DNA of 64,000 nt from Butyrivibrio sp. NC3005 (GTDB taxonomy: Bacteria; Bacillota; Clostridia; Lachnospirales; Lachnospiraceae), in the NCBI RefSeq assembly GCF_000424545.1, contig NZ_KE384206.1:66022-130021 (forward strand). Direction: 5' to 3'. Under the pieces are notes generated by a model. It made no database searches and was not told where the DNA came from. It saw only the letters and a program-made list of their open reading frames with translations. The translations under genes were made by a program, and so were the position numbers. This document shows, piece after piece, positions 9,452-19,064 of this stretch. Numbering within the stretch: the first letter of the stretch is position 1; every line of letters begins with the position of its first letter.

Positions 9452-11374
9452 ATGTCGAATCAAAACGAATATAATGCGTCGAGCATTACAGTATTAGAGG
9501 GACTCGAAGCTGTTCGTAAGAGACCAGGTATGTACATCGGAAGTACATCAACACGTGGATTAAACCATCTTATTTATGAAATTGTTGATAACTCTGTCGA
9601 TGAACATCTTGCAGGATACTGCAGCCAGATTCATGTTACCTTAGAGGCAGATGGTTCAGCTACAATTGAAGATAATGGAAGAGGTATTCCAGTTGGAATG
9701 CATGCAAAGGGCATAACTGCTGAAAGAGTTGTTCTTACAACGCTTCATGCTGGAGGAAAATTTGACAATGCTGCTTATAAAACCTCCGGCGGACTACATG
9801 GAGTAGGTTCTTCCGTTGTTAATGCACTTTCAACCTGGATGAAAGTTCGTATTAAAGAAAACGGATTTATCTATGAAGATTCTTACGAAAGAGGAAAACC
9901 TACAACACAACTTGTAGACGGACTACTCCCGGAAGTTGGTAAGACTAATCAGCATGGAACAACAATATCATTTCTTCCAGATGATACCATTTTTGATAAA
10001 ACGCGTTTCAAGGAAGATGATATTAAGAACAGACTTCATGAAACAGCATATTTAAATCCAAATCTTCGTATCATTTATGATGATAAGAGAGAAGGAACAG
10101 AAGAACATCTTGAATTTCAGGAACCTGAGGGAATCATTGGATTTGTTAAGGAAATGAACAAAAATTCCGAGACGATGCAGGATGTTGTCTACTTTAAAGG
10201 AGAAAGTGACAATGTGTCCGTAGAGGTTGCATTTCAGTATGTAAATGATTTCCATGAAGATGTTTTAGGTTTTTGTAATAATATTTACAATGCCGAAGGC
10301 GGTACGCACATTACCGGATTCAAAACAGTTTTCACAACAATAATAAATAATTATGCTAGAGAACTCGGTAATCTCAAGGATAAAGATCAGAATTATACAG
10401 GTGCTGATGTACGTAACGGAATGACTGCTGTTATTTCTATAAAACATCCAGATCCTCGATTTGAAGGTCAGACTAAAACAAAGCTTGATAATCAGGATGC
10501 TGGCAAAGCTGTATCGAAAGTGGCTAGTGATGAACTAACAAGATATTTTGATAGAAACCTTGAATCTTTAAAGGCTGTTATCAGCTGTGCAGAAAAAGCA
10601 GCAAAGATTAGAAAAACCGAAGAGAAAACCAAAACAAATCTTCTAACAAAACAGAAATACTCTTTTGACAGCAATGGTAAACTTGCTAACTGTATCAGTA
10701 AGGATGCAAAAAAATGCGAGATTTTTATTGTAGAGGGTGATTCTGCCGGTGGTTCTGCTAAAATGGCAAGAAATAGAGAGTATCAGGCTATTCTCCCTAT
10801 TAGAGGTAAGATTCTTAATGTTGAAAAAGCAAGTATCGATAAAGTTTTAGCAAATGCAGAAATTAAAACCATGATTAATGCTTTTGGATGTGGTTTCTCT
10901 GAAGGTTATGGAAATGATTTTGATATATCCAAATTAAGATATGACAAAATTGTCATAATGGCAGATGCCGACGTCGATGGTGCGCATATTGCTACGCTTC
11001 TATTGACTTTGTTCTACAGATTTATGCCTGAGCTTATTTCTGAGGGACATGTTTATATTGCTATGCCACCTCTTTATAAAGTTATGCCTTCCCGCGGAAA
11101 GGAAGAATATCTTTATGATGATAAAGCACTTGAAAAGTATCGTAAAACTCATACAGGAAGTTTTACTCTTCAAAGATACAAGGGTCTTGGTGAAATGGAT
11201 CCTAGTCAGTTATGGGAAACCACACTTGATCCGGAACGACGCATGATGCGTGTTGTAGAAATTGATGATGCAAAAGCAGCTTCACAAATGACATCACTTC
11301 TTATGGGAACAGATGTTGCTCCAAGACGTGATTTTATCCACGATCACGCAAATGATGCTGAAATTGACAGCTAA
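9452..11374 (+). CDS. parE: Type IIA DNA topoisomerase subunit B (ParE, possibly GyrB)
   Basis: This ATPase subunit drives DNA strand passage. The GHKL ATPase domain contains EIVDNSVDEHLAGYC, DNGRGIPV and GGLHGVGSSVVNALS. The TOPRIM domain has EGDSAGGSA and DADVDGAH, and the C-terminus holds RYKGLGEMDPSQLWETT. ATG 9452 follows a GAGGGAGG ribosome site and gives 640 residues. A longer in-frame reading from 9368 overlaps degV and is not the real start. YKTSGGLHGVG leans towards ParE, while ILNVEKA leans towards GyrB. The partner gene lacks a GyrA box, so topoisomerase IV is my preference, though gyrase is not excluded. Confidence 0.85.
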   Translation: MSNQNEYNASSITVLEGLEAVRKRPGMYIGSTSTRGLNHLIYEIVDNSVDEHLAGYCSQIHVTLEADGSATIEDNGRGIPVGMHAKGITAERVVLTTLHAGGKFDNAAYKTSGGLHGVGSSVVNALSTWMKVRIKENGFIYEDSYERGKPTTQLVDGLLPEVGKTNQHGTTISFLPDDTIFDKTRFKEDDIKNRLHETAYLNPNLRIIYDDKREGTEEHLEFQEPEGIIGFVKEMNKNSETMQDVVYFKGESDNVSVEVAFQYVNDFHEDVLGFCNNIYNAEGGTHITGFKTVFTTIINNYARELGNLKDKDQNYTGADVRNGMTAVISIKHPDPRFEGQTKTKLDNQDAGKAVSKVASDELTRYFDRNLESLKAVISCAEKAAKIRKTEEKTKTNLLTKQKYSFDSNGKLANCISKDAKKCEIFIVEGDSAGGSAKMARNREYQAILPIRGKILNVEKASIDKVLANAEIKTMINAFGCGFSEGYGNDFDISKLRYDKIVIMADADVDGAHIATLLLTLFYRFMPELISEGHVYIAMPPLYKVMPSRGKEEYLYDDKALEKYRKTHTGSFTLQRYKGLGEMDPSQLWETTLDPERRMMRVVEIDDAKAASQMTSLLMGTDVAPRRDFIHDHANDAEIDS

Positions 11375-11410
11375 TGAAATATTGTTAAAAACCTGAAAGG
11401 ATCGTCTATA

Positions 11411-13651
11411 ATGGAAGATCGTATTATTCGAAGTGAATACTCCGAAATTATGCAGAAGTCATATATTGACTACGCTATGAGTGTAATTGTATCTAGAGCT
11501 TTGCCGGATATCAGAGATGGTTTGAAACCGGTTCAAAGACGAACTTTATATGATATGTATGAGCTTGGCATCCGATATGACCGCCCTTACAGAAAAAGTG
11601 CGCGTATCGTAGGTGATACCATGGGTAAATATCATCCCCATGGTGATAGCTCTATTTACGATTGTCTTGTTGTAATGGCACAGACATTCAAAAAAGGTGT
11701 TCCGCTTGTTGACGGACATGGTAACTTTGGAACAATTGAGGGTGATGGCGCCGCAGCTATGCGTTACACAGAAGCAAGGCTGGCAAAAATCACCCAAGAA
11801 AATTTCCTCTCTGATCTTGATAAAGATATTGTAGATTTTGTTCCTAACTTTGACGAGACCGAAAAAGAACCTTCTGTATTGCCTGTTAAAATTCCAAATT
11901 TCTTAATAAATGGATCTGAAGGTATAGCTGTTGGTATGGCCACAAATACTCCACCACATAATCTTGCAGAGGTTATTGATGCAGAAATTTCGCTTATGCA
12001 AAATCCTGAAATGACCACAAAACAGCTGATGCGTTTTGTAAAAGGTCCTGATTTTCCAACTGGTGGAATTGTAATTAACCAAACCGACCTTGAAAGCATT
12101 TACGAAAAAGGCGAAGGAAAAATTCGATTAAGAGGAAAAGTAGAAACAGAAAAGACCAAGAACGGTCATATTAATCTAATTATTACTGAAATTCCTTATA
12201 CAATGATAGGTAGTGGAATTTCCAAGTTTTGTCAGGATGTTGCTTCCCTTGCTGAAAAGAAGGTTTCAAATGATATTATTGATATTTCAAACCAGTCTTC
12301 CAAGGAAGGAGTTCGTATTGTAATCGAACTGCGTAAAAACACTGATGTAGAAAATTTCACAAATCTTTTATACAAAAAGACAAAGTTAGAAGATACATTT
12401 GGTGTTAATATGCTGGCAATATATAATGGCCGCCCGGAAACTATGGGATTAAAGGAAATATTGCAGGCTAATATTGATTTCCAGTTTGAGACAACAACAA
12501 GAAAATACACTACACTTTTAGCAAAAGAACGCGAGAAGAAAGAAATACAAGAAGGCCTTATAAAGGCATGCAATGTAATCGACCTTGTAATTGAAATCTT
12601 AAGGGGTTCTCATGATAGAGCACAAGCAAAGGAATGTCTTGTAAATGGAACAACCGAGGGAATAAATTTCAAATCCAGAGAATCAAAAGTAATGGCTTCT
12701 CAGCTGAAATTTACTCCTAGGCAGGCAGACGCAATTCTAGAAATGCGTTTGTATAAACTTATAGGACTTGAACTTGATGCCCTTGTAAAAGAGCATGAAG
12801 AAACTGTTGCCAATATATACAGATACGAAGATATTCTTGAAGACAGATTATCAATGTCAATGGTAATACAGGAAGAACTTAGAAATATTCGCAAGCAATA
12901 TAAGAGCGCAAGAAAAACGGAAATTGGTAATTATGCCGAAGCTGTGTATGAAGAAAAACCTGAAGAAGAGATAGATGTTGCTTTTCTTATGGATAAGTTT
13001 GGTTATGTTAAAACTATAGATTCTAATACTTACGAAAAGAACTTTGAAACAATAAAGCAGGATTTTAAATACAGCTTTATTATGAAAAACACAGGAAAAG
13101 TATGTGTGTTTACGAATGTTGGTCAGCTTCATACTATTAAAGCTTCGGATATGCCGCAGGGAAAAATGCGCGATAAAGGTGTGCCTATTGACAATATATC
13201 TAATTTTGATACAACAAAAGAAGAGATTATTTGTGTAATGCCACAATCAAGCCTAAATCTATACAGAGTATTGTTTGTTACAGATTTGTCTATGATAAAG
13301 ATTGTTGACGGTGGTGAATTTGATGTTACAAGAAAGAGTGTTGCTGCAACAAAACTTTCTGATGATGATAGGGTAAAATATGTGGGAATAATTGATGGAG
13401 AAGAGAGCGTAGTTTTGTCTACCAAAAATGGCTATTACCTCAGATTCCCTATTGAAGAGATTCCAACCCAGAAAAAAACTGCTGCAGGTGCCAAAGGCAT
13501 GAATCTTGGCAAGGGAGATTTTATTGAAAATGTATGGCTCTTGCATGCGGAGGAAGAAAAAGTCGTTAAAGTAAATGATAAAAATGTTGCACTTTCAGAT
13601 TTGAAAATTGCAGGTCGTGCAACCAAGGGTGTAAAACCCAAGAAAGGCTAG
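11411..13651 (+). CDS. parC: Type IIA DNA topoisomerase subunit A (ParC, possibly GyrA)
   Basis: This 746-residue breakage-reunion subunit pairs with the B subunit encoded just before it. The winged-helix region holds the catalytic Tyr in AMRYTEARL, and the quinolone-pocket region reads HPHGDSSIYD. A coiled-coil segment and a C-terminal beta-pinwheel follow. The pinwheel lacks the QRRGGKG GyrA box that gyrase needs to wrap DNA, so decatenation (topoisomerase IV) is more likely than negative supercoiling. The spacing to the B gene is 36 bases and the two form an operon. The A subunit at the chromosomal origin, outside this window, would be the gyrase. Confidence 0.85.
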   Translation: MEDRIIRSEYSEIMQKSYIDYAMSVIVSRALPDIRDGLKPVQRRTLYDMYELGIRYDRPYRKSARIVGDTMGKYHPHGDSSIYDCLVVMAQTFKKGVPLVDGHGNFGTIEGDGAAAMRYTEARLAKITQENFLSDLDKDIVDFVPNFDETEKEPSVLPVKIPNFLINGSEGIAVGMATNTPPHNLAEVIDAEISLMQNPEMTTKQLMRFVKGPDFPTGGIVINQTDLESIYEKGEGKIRLRGKVETEKTKNGHINLIITEIPYTMIGSGISKFCQDVASLAEKKVSNDIIDISNQSSKEGVRIVIELRKNTDVENFTNLLYKKTKLEDTFGVNMLAIYNGRPETMGLKEILQANIDFQFETTTRKYTTLLAKEREKKEIQEGLIKACNVIDLVIEILRGSHDRAQAKECLVNGTTEGINFKSRESKVMASQLKFTPRQADAILEMRLYKLIGLELDALVKEHEETVANIYRYEDILEDRLSMSMVIQEELRNIRKQYKSARKTEIGNYAEAVYEEKPEEEIDVAFLMDKFGYVKTIDSNTYEKNFETIKQDFKYSFIMKNTGKVCVFTNVGQLHTIKASDMPQGKMRDKGVPIDNISNFDTTKEEIICVMPQSSLNLYRVLFVTDLSMIKIVDGGEFDVTRKSVAATKLSDDDRVKYVGIIDGEESVVLSTKNGYYLRFPIEEIPTQKKTAAGAKGMNLGKGDFIENVWLLHAEEEKVVKVNDKNVALSDLKIAGRATKGVKPKKG

Positions 13652-13661
13652 GATAATTAAT

Positions 13662-14213
13662 ATGAGAGTAATAGCTGGTGAAGCTCGTAGTATGCCACTT
13701 GTCACTCCTTCAGGGCAGGAGACAAGACCTACACAAGATAGAATCAAAGAAACACTCTTTAATATGATTCAAATGGAAGTACCAGGTTCTGTTTTCATTG
13801 ATACATTTGCTGGAAGTGGCGGAATTGGAATCGAAGCACTTTCCCGAGGAGCAAAGCATGCTTACTTTATAGACAATGGAAAAGAACCCAATGCATGCAT
13901 TCTTCAAAATCTTCATAAAACACATTTTGAGGATATGGCTACTGTTATCAAGAAAGATGTAACAATGGGACTTCGAAGCATCCATGAAAAAGAAGTTGAC
14001 CTTGTTTATATTGATCCACCATACAAAGAAGGTCTGTATGAATATACTCTGCAGACATTAAGTCAGCTTCCGTATATCACGGAATATACAACAATTATAT
14101 GTGAAGCAATTCTTGATGAGGATTTTTCTTTTGTAGAAGCCTTAGGGTTCAATATAACAAGAGAAAAGCTATACAAGAGTAACAAACATGTATTTTTAAA
14201 AAAAATAAAGTAA
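13662..14213 (+). CDS. rsmD: 16S rRNA (guanine966-N2)-methyltransferase RsmD
   Basis: RsmD methylates G966 of 16S rRNA with S-adenosylmethionine. The 183-residue Rossmann protein starts MRVIAGEARS and has the conserved RPTQDRIKETLFNM. The SAM site is DTFAGSGGIGIEALSRGA, and the catalytic motif is DPPY in VYIDPPYKEG. It starts 10 bases after the parC stop and is followed by coaD, the usual rsmD-coaD pair. Confidence 0.93.
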   Translation: MRVIAGEARSMPLVTPSGQETRPTQDRIKETLFNMIQMEVPGSVFIDTFAGSGGIGIEALSRGAKHAYFIDNGKEPNACILQNLHKTHFEDMATVIKKDVTMGLRSIHEKEVDLVYIDPPYKEGLYEYTLQTLSQLPYITEYTTIICEAILDEDFSFVEALGFNITREKLYKSNKHVFLKKIK

Positions 14214-14233
14214 TATAAGAGGCATTGTATTTT

Positions 14234-14710
14234 ATGAAAGTTGCTGTATATCCGGGTTCTTTTGACCCGATAACATTAGGTCATTTGGACGTTATAAAAA
14301 GAGCATCTATTATGTTTGACAAAGTTATTGTCACTGTAATGAATAACTCTTCTAAGAGTTCATTGTTTTCAGTAGACGAACGTGTTAAAATGATAGAAGA
14401 TATTACTAGGGATTTAGGTAATATTGAAGTAGATTCTTTCGATGGTTTGATGATTGACTATTGCAGGCAAAAAAATATTCATATTGTCCTGAGGGGGCTT
14501 AGAGCTATAACAGACTTTGAATATGAATTGCAAATTGCTCAAACCAATCGTGAACTTTCACACAATAACGTTGATACAGTGTTTCTAACAACTAATTTAA
14601 GGTATTCATACCTTAGCAGTTCGACTGTTAAAGAAATTGCAAGTTACCATGGTGATGTTTCATCAATGGTTACTGATAATGTTAGAATAGCACTTGAGGA
14701 AAGAATTTAA
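14234..14710 (+). CDS. coaD: Phosphopantetheine adenylyltransferase CoaD
   Basis: CoaD makes dephospho-CoA from 4'-phosphopantetheine and ATP, the fourth step of coenzyme A synthesis. The nucleotidyltransferase signature is present as YPGSFDPITLGHLDVIKRA (the T/HxGH motif is TLGH). The family motif RGLRAITDFEYELQ follows, and near the end LSSSTVKEI matches the S-S-T motif that binds ATP. ATG 14234 is preferred over the TTG at 14225 because AGAGG lies 11 bases before it. The resulting 158 residues match the family. Confidence 0.95.
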   Translation: MKVAVYPGSFDPITLGHLDVIKRASIMFDKVIVTVMNNSSKSSLFSVDERVKMIEDITRDLGNIEVDSFDGLMIDYCRQKNIHIVLRGLRAITDFEYELQIAQTNRELSHNNVDTVFLTTNLRYSYLSSSTVKEIASYHGDVSSMVTDNVRIALEERI

Positions 14711-14761
14711 TTTTCCTGATGAAAGGTAATTTGTCCAAAAAACTAAAAGGGGAGTCCGCCT

Positions 14762-15400
14762 ATGAGCAGCAAAATCGAACAAATGATAGACGAAATTGAT
14801 GCCTATATTGAGAATTGCAAATTTGTTGCTTTTTCCAATACTGACATCAGAGTAAATAAAGAGGAAATTCAGGAGCTTCTTCGAACACTTCGAGCTAAAA
14901 CTCCTGATGAAATAAAGCGTTATCAGAAAATTGTTTCCAATAAAGAGGCAATTTTAAATGATGCTAAGACAAAAGCTGAACAGCTCATCGAGGATGCAAA
15001 AAAGCAGACTAATGAACTAATTGACGAAAATGTTATTATGAAGCAAGCTTATGAGCAGGCCAATCAAGTAGTAAGCGCTGCTGCAACTCAAGCTCAGGAT
15101 CTTCTAAACAGAGCTACAATGGAAGCCAATACAATGAAGGCTTCTGCTGTACAGTATACAGATGGATTGTTAGCTGAAGTTGAACGTATATTGCAAAATT
15201 CTATTGATACTACAAATAAGCATTATGAAGGTATGCTCACAGATCTTTCTGCGTATGCAGAAATGGTTCGTTCCAATAGATCTGAACTGGTTCCACCTCA
15301 GGAAGAATCCTCACCTGATAAGTCTACAGAAGCTGATTATTCTGACTCTTCTCAGACAGGAACTATTCCTACTATGGAAGTAGCAGAAGGATTAACCTGA
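14762..15400 (+). CDS. Coiled-coil protein, ATP-synthase-subunit-like, unknown role
   Basis: This 212-residue protein is mostly a long Glu/Lys/Ala coiled coil (about 35-170) with a short acidic, Ser-rich tail. Similar Lachnospiraceae proteins are often labelled ATPase or V-type ATPase subunit H, but that label reflects coiled-coil similarity. The Ala/Gln-rich DAKTKAEQLIEDAKKQ pattern also resembles DivIVA-like cell-division scaffolds. It has no signal peptide or catalytic motif. The ribosome site is AAAAGGGGAG and a terminator follows. A role in the cell envelope or division is a guess. Confidence 0.65.
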   Translation: MSSKIEQMIDEIDAYIENCKFVAFSNTDIRVNKEEIQELLRTLRAKTPDEIKRYQKIVSNKEAILNDAKTKAEQLIEDAKKQTNELIDENVIMKQAYEQANQVVSAAATQAQDLLNRATMEANTMKASAVQYTDGLLAEVERILQNSIDTTNKHYEGMLTDLSAYAEMVRSNRSELVPPQEESSPDKSTEADYSDSSQTGTIPTMEVAEGLT

Positions 15401-15417
15401 GAAAAACTACCTATTAC

Positions 15418-15457
15418 AAAAGCAGCGATTGGTTCATTAGATCCGGCGCTGCTTTTT
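15418..15457 (+). terminator. Rho-independent terminator
   Basis: AAAAGCAGCG and CGCTGCTTTTT close a hairpin that ends in a T run, between the coiled-coil gene and the amidase gene. Confidence 0.85.
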
Positions 15458-15512
15458 AAACTAAAAAATAATATCAAGGACAGTATTAAATAACAAGAAC
15501 AGGAAGGGTAAT

Positions 15513-16565
15513 ATGAATAAGAAATCACTTAAGAAAAAAGTCAGCGTGGCTTTAGTTGCATTTTTAGTTTCTTCTAGTTTGTTTTCTATGAAAAGTTCAG
15601 AAAGCAAAGTTGAAGCTTCAAGAGTAGTTAACATCTGTATTGACCCGGGACACGGTGGAACAGGTGGAAGAAATCTTGGTGCTCAATATAATGGTCTGAG
15701 TGAAAAAGAAATTACTCTTAAAGTTGCAAATGCCATGAAAGAAGAACTTTCAAAATATGAAGGTGTCAATATCTATATGACAAGAACAACTGACACAGAA
15801 ATATCACTCAAAAACAGAGCCGCATATGCAGCAAGTGTTAATGCTGATTTCGTTTATTCAATTCATTTTAATGCTTCTACAGGTCACGATCTTTGTGGTT
15901 CCGAAGTATGGACCTCTGGCTTTGGTTCTTTTTATCAAAAAGGTTACTCATTTGGTGAAATCGAGGAAAACGAGCTTTTAAATCTTGGAATTTATCCAAG
16001 AGGTGTTAAGACTAAACTCGGTACAAATGGTGATTATTATGGAATAATTAATAATTCCAGACTTTTTAATATTCCATGCGTAATAATCGAGCATTGTTAT
16101 CTGGATCAGGGCGCGGATTTAAACTGGCTTAAATCATCAAAAGATCCATATACTATTCTTGGAAAGGCTGACGCTACAGCAGTCGCAAAATATTTTGGTC
16201 TTTCAAGCAGTTTATTAAAAGTAAACTATGGAAATTATCCAAAAAACAATGTAGTACCTCCAAAATTTCCTAAGGGAGAAGATTTAACAAATCCTACTGT
16301 CTGCAAGATTAATTCTGCTGTTAGGAATAAATCTGCAAAAAACATTACCGCAAATATTTCTGTAAAAGACCCTGATACAATGATTATATATTACAAATAT
16401 AGTTTAGATGGTGGAATTACCTGGTCATCTGTCGTTGGTTGGAACAGAGCTCTTGAAACAGATACTGTGGTTATTCCTAATCCAAATAATTCTAAGATAC
16501 TAACCATAAGAGCATACAACCAGTATGACCTTACTGCAGATAGCTTACCGGTAATAATGAAATAA
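15513..16565 (+). CDS. Secreted N-acetylmuramoyl-L-alanine amidase (Amidase_3)
   Basis: The enzyme cuts the bond between muramic acid and the peptide in peptidoglycan. A basic, hydrophobic N-terminus (MNKKSLKKKV then ALVAFLVSSSLFS) is a signal peptide. The Amidase_3 domain runs from about 42 to 235. IDPGHGG carries the first zinc His, SEKE the Glu ligand, SIHFNAS the second His, and VIIEHCYL the catalytic Glu. The last 90 residues look like a small beta-sandwich, perhaps for wall binding. GGAAGG precedes the ATG, and a pseudouridine synthase follows 13 bases later. Confidence 0.9.
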   Translation: MNKKSLKKKVSVALVAFLVSSSLFSMKSSESKVEASRVVNICIDPGHGGTGGRNLGAQYNGLSEKEITLKVANAMKEELSKYEGVNIYMTRTTDTEISLKNRAAYAASVNADFVYSIHFNASTGHDLCGSEVWTSGFGSFYQKGYSFGEIEENELLNLGIYPRGVKTKLGTNGDYYGIINNSRLFNIPCVIIEHCYLDQGADLNWLKSSKDPYTILGKADATAVAKYFGLSSSLLKVNYGNYPKNNVVPPKFPKGEDLTNPTVCKINSAVRNKSAKNITANISVKDPDTMIIYYKYSLDGGITWSSVVGWNRALETDTVVIPNPNNSKILTIRAYNQYDLTADSLPVIMK

Positions 16566-16578
16566 AAAAGGATTTTTA

Positions 16579-17313
16579 ATGAAAAGATTAGATAAGTTTC
16601 TTGGTGACCAAGGTATAGGCACAAGAAAAGAAATTAAAGACTATGTTAAAAACGGAGTTGTTAAGGTTAACGGAATTGTTGCCAAAAAACCAGATATGCA
16701 CATTGATGAAGAGAATGATGAAGTAGTATTTATGGGACAAATACTTGTTTATGAAAAGTTCCGTTATTACATGCTTAATAAACCTGCTGATGTTGTATCC
16801 GCAACAAAAGACGGGAAAAGCATTACCGTTTTAAATCTATTAAAAAATGAAAATGTTAAAGGGCTTTCTCCAGTTGGACGTCTTGACAAAGACACTGAAG
16901 GACTTTTGATACTGACTGATGATGGTGGACTCATCCATAGCCTTTTATCTCCGACAAAACATGTTGATAAGGAATATGAAGTTCACTTAGAACATGAGAT
17001 TTCTTCAAGTGATATCAAAAAACTTGAAGAAGGTGTTGATATTGGGGACATCAAAAAAAGTGGAGAAAAAGATATAACACTCCCTGCAAAATGCCGTCTA
17101 GGAGAAAAAGACGAAAAGGGAAGAAGTGTAATCTATTTAACGCTCCATGAAGGACGTTTTCATCAAGTAAAAAGAATGTTAGAAGCTGTAGGAAACAAAG
17201 TTGAATACTTAAAAAGAGTTAGAATGGGAGCAGTTATTCTAGATAGTAATCTTGACTTTGGAGAATATAGAAGACTTACATTAGAAGAAATCGAAAGTCT
17301 CAAAAATAATTAG
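16579..17313 (+). CDS. RsuA/RluB-family pseudouridine synthase
   Basis: The enzyme isomerises a uridine in ribosomal RNA. It begins with an S4 RNA-binding domain (MKRLDKFLGDQGIGTRKE), followed by the synthase domain. The catalytic motif GRLDKDTEGLLILT contains the active-site Asp, and HEGRFHQVKRML is the family's C-terminal signature. At 244 residues it fits RsuA (16S U516) better than the longer RluB, but the target cannot be fixed from sequence. AAAAAGGAT precedes the ATG. Confidence 0.9.
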   Translation: MKRLDKFLGDQGIGTRKEIKDYVKNGVVKVNGIVAKKPDMHIDEENDEVVFMGQILVYEKFRYYMLNKPADVVSATKDGKSITVLNLLKNENVKGLSPVGRLDKDTEGLLILTDDGGLIHSLLSPTKHVDKEYEVHLEHEISSSDIKKLEEGVDIGDIKKSGEKDITLPAKCRLGEKDEKGRSVIYLTLHEGRFHQVKRMLEAVGNKVEYLKRVRMGAVILDSNLDFGEYRRLTLEEIESLKNN

Positions 17314-17331
17314 AATAGTGTTAGGAAAATA

Positions 17332-17934
17332 ATGAAAAAAATCACAAAAGGTCACAAAGGTTATATTGAATATAACAAAAGATTTACTTTTATTCGTTCT
17401 CTTATTTGTATAGGAATTGTGGTCGGACTGTTTCTAATAGGACTGATTCGTTTTAAAACAAATCAGAACGGGTTATCTATTGTTGCTGCACTTGGCTGTC
17501 TTCCGACTGGATGGAGTGTTGTTAACTTTATTATGTATTTCAGAGGAAAAAAAATAAGTGAAGATGCTTTTGAACGAATAGAGAAGTGTAAGGGAAGTCT
17601 TCTAGTTAATTATGAGCTTGAAATGACTTCTGAAAGGGCTACTTTTCACGTGGCAGCATTAACCGTACTTGAGAAAAATGTAATCGGCTTTACACAAGAT
17701 GATGATATGGATATTTCTGACTGTGAAAAGCACATAGAACTTTTATTGAATCAAAACAAACATAATGATTACACAATCAAGATTTTCACGAAGCTTGATG
17801 ATTTTTGCGAGAGATTAAAGCAACTTGAAAAGCTAAGAGAAGACCATAAAATAAATCCAAAAGAAATAGAAGCAAACTGGAAACCAGGAACAATTCAAAC
17901 TCCTATGGGAGTTTTGATGTCGGCTTCTTTATAA
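17332..17934 (+). CDS. Hypothetical membrane protein, 200 residues
   Basis: I do not recognise the family. Two hydrophobic segments near residues 23-42 and 47-69 form a membrane hairpin, with a cytoplasmic-looking C-terminal domain of about 120 residues after it. That domain mixes strands and helices (VLEKNVIGFTQDDDMDIS). The gene lies 18 bases after the pseudouridine synthase gene and is probably co-transcribed with it. No function can be inferred. Confidence 0.65.
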   Translation: MKKITKGHKGYIEYNKRFTFIRSLICIGIVVGLFLIGLIRFKTNQNGLSIVAALGCLPTGWSVVNFIMYFRGKKISEDAFERIEKCKGSLLVNYELEMTSERATFHVAALTVLEKNVIGFTQDDDMDISDCEKHIELLLNQNKHNDYTIKIFTKLDDFCERLKQLEKLREDHKINPKEIEANWKPGTIQTPMGVLMSASL

Positions 17935-17961
17935 GCTCGAGCCAATAAGTTTAGTAGTAAT

Positions 17962-17998
17962 GTTAATGCTTACCTACATAATGCAGGTAAGCATTAAC
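17962..17998 (+). terminator. Perfect 14-bp inverted repeat, possible terminator
   Basis: GTTAATGCTTACCT and AGGTAAGCATTAAC pair perfectly around a 9-base loop. A T run after it is weak, so it may be a factor-dependent terminator or a processing site rather than a textbook terminator. Confidence 0.5.
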
Positions 17999-18025
17999 TA
18001 AATATGAGGAGAAAAAGCTAGTCTA

Positions 18026-19039
18026 ATGAGAGAAATCAGAATACAGGAAAATGAAGCCGGAAAGAGATTTGATAAATTTCTATCGCAGTATTTGTCAAAA
18101 GCATCTTCCGGCTTTATTTATAAAATGCTTAGAAAAAAAAATATAGTATTAAATGACAAAAAAGCTGATGGTAAAGAAAAACTTGAAAAAGGCGATGTAG
18201 TTAAGATTTATTTTTCAGACGATACATTTTTAAAATTTGCAAATGAAAATATTAAGGCAATTGAAAGCGGAAAAGGTATATCCACTGCAACTTATGAAAA
18301 AGCATACAGAAAGCTAAAAAATATATCTATAGTCTTTGAAAACCACCACATTTTGCTTGTTAATAAGCCAGAAGGTGTATTAACTCAAAAGGCAGAACCT
18401 TCTGACATATCGCTGAATGAATGGGGAATTGGCTATCTTCTTGCTACAAATAAGATAGATGCAAAAAGTCTTACAACATTCAAGCCATCTATCTGCAACA
18501 GATTAGATAGAAACACATCAGGCATTGTTATAATAGCTATAACACTTCCTGGAGCACAGCTTATGGCAAAACTATTAAAAGAGCGAACACTTGAGAAATA
18601 TTATAGAACGGTTGTAAGCGGCATTATTACCGATAAAGCGAGAATTAATGGCTTTTTACATAAGGACGAAAAAACTAATACAGTCAGTGTTTCTGAAGAA
18701 GAAAACGATGATTCTTCAAAGATAGTAACAGCCTATTATCCGATAAAACAAAATGAAAAAAAGAACATAACATATCTTGAAGTAGAACTTATAACTGGAA
18801 AAACACACCAAATAAGGGCGCATTTATCGAGTATAGGACATCCGCTTATAGGAGATTATAAATATGGAATTGAAGATATAAATACGTATTTCCGTTCAAC
18901 ATATGGCATTAAATCTCAGATGCTTCACTGCTATAGAGTTGTTTTTCCAAAAATGCCAGAAGGCTTTGAAGATTTAAGCGAACGAGAATTTGTTTCAGTG
19001 CTACCAACAAAAATGAACCAAGTTATAAATGAAATGTAA
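18026..19039 (+). CDS. RluA-family pseudouridine synthase with S4 domain
   Basis: The 337-residue enzyme has an S4-like N-terminus (RIQENEAGKRFDKFLSQYL) and an RluA catalytic domain. NRLDRNTSGIVII holds the active-site Asp, ITGKTHQIRAHLSSIGHPL is a family signature, and IGDYKYG follows it. RluA-type enzymes modify 23S rRNA or tRNA. This form is close in layout to RluC/RluD, but the exact uridine is unknown. The ribosome site AGGAGAAAAA lies about 15 bases before the ATG. RecU follows 25 bases after the stop. Confidence 0.9.
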   Translation: MREIRIQENEAGKRFDKFLSQYLSKASSGFIYKMLRKKNIVLNDKKADGKEKLEKGDVVKIYFSDDTFLKFANENIKAIESGKGISTATYEKAYRKLKNISIVFENHHILLVNKPEGVLTQKAEPSDISLNEWGIGYLLATNKIDAKSLTTFKPSICNRLDRNTSGIVIIAITLPGAQLMAKLLKERTLEKYYRTVVSGIITDKARINGFLHKDEKTNTVSVSEEENDDSSKIVTAYYPIKQNEKKNITYLEVELITGKTHQIRAHLSSIGHPLIGDYKYGIEDINTYFRSTYGIKSQMLHCYRVVFPKMPEGFEDLSEREFVSVLPTKMNQVINEM

Positions 19040-19064
19040 AAAATGACACAAGGAAAGAAAAAAT

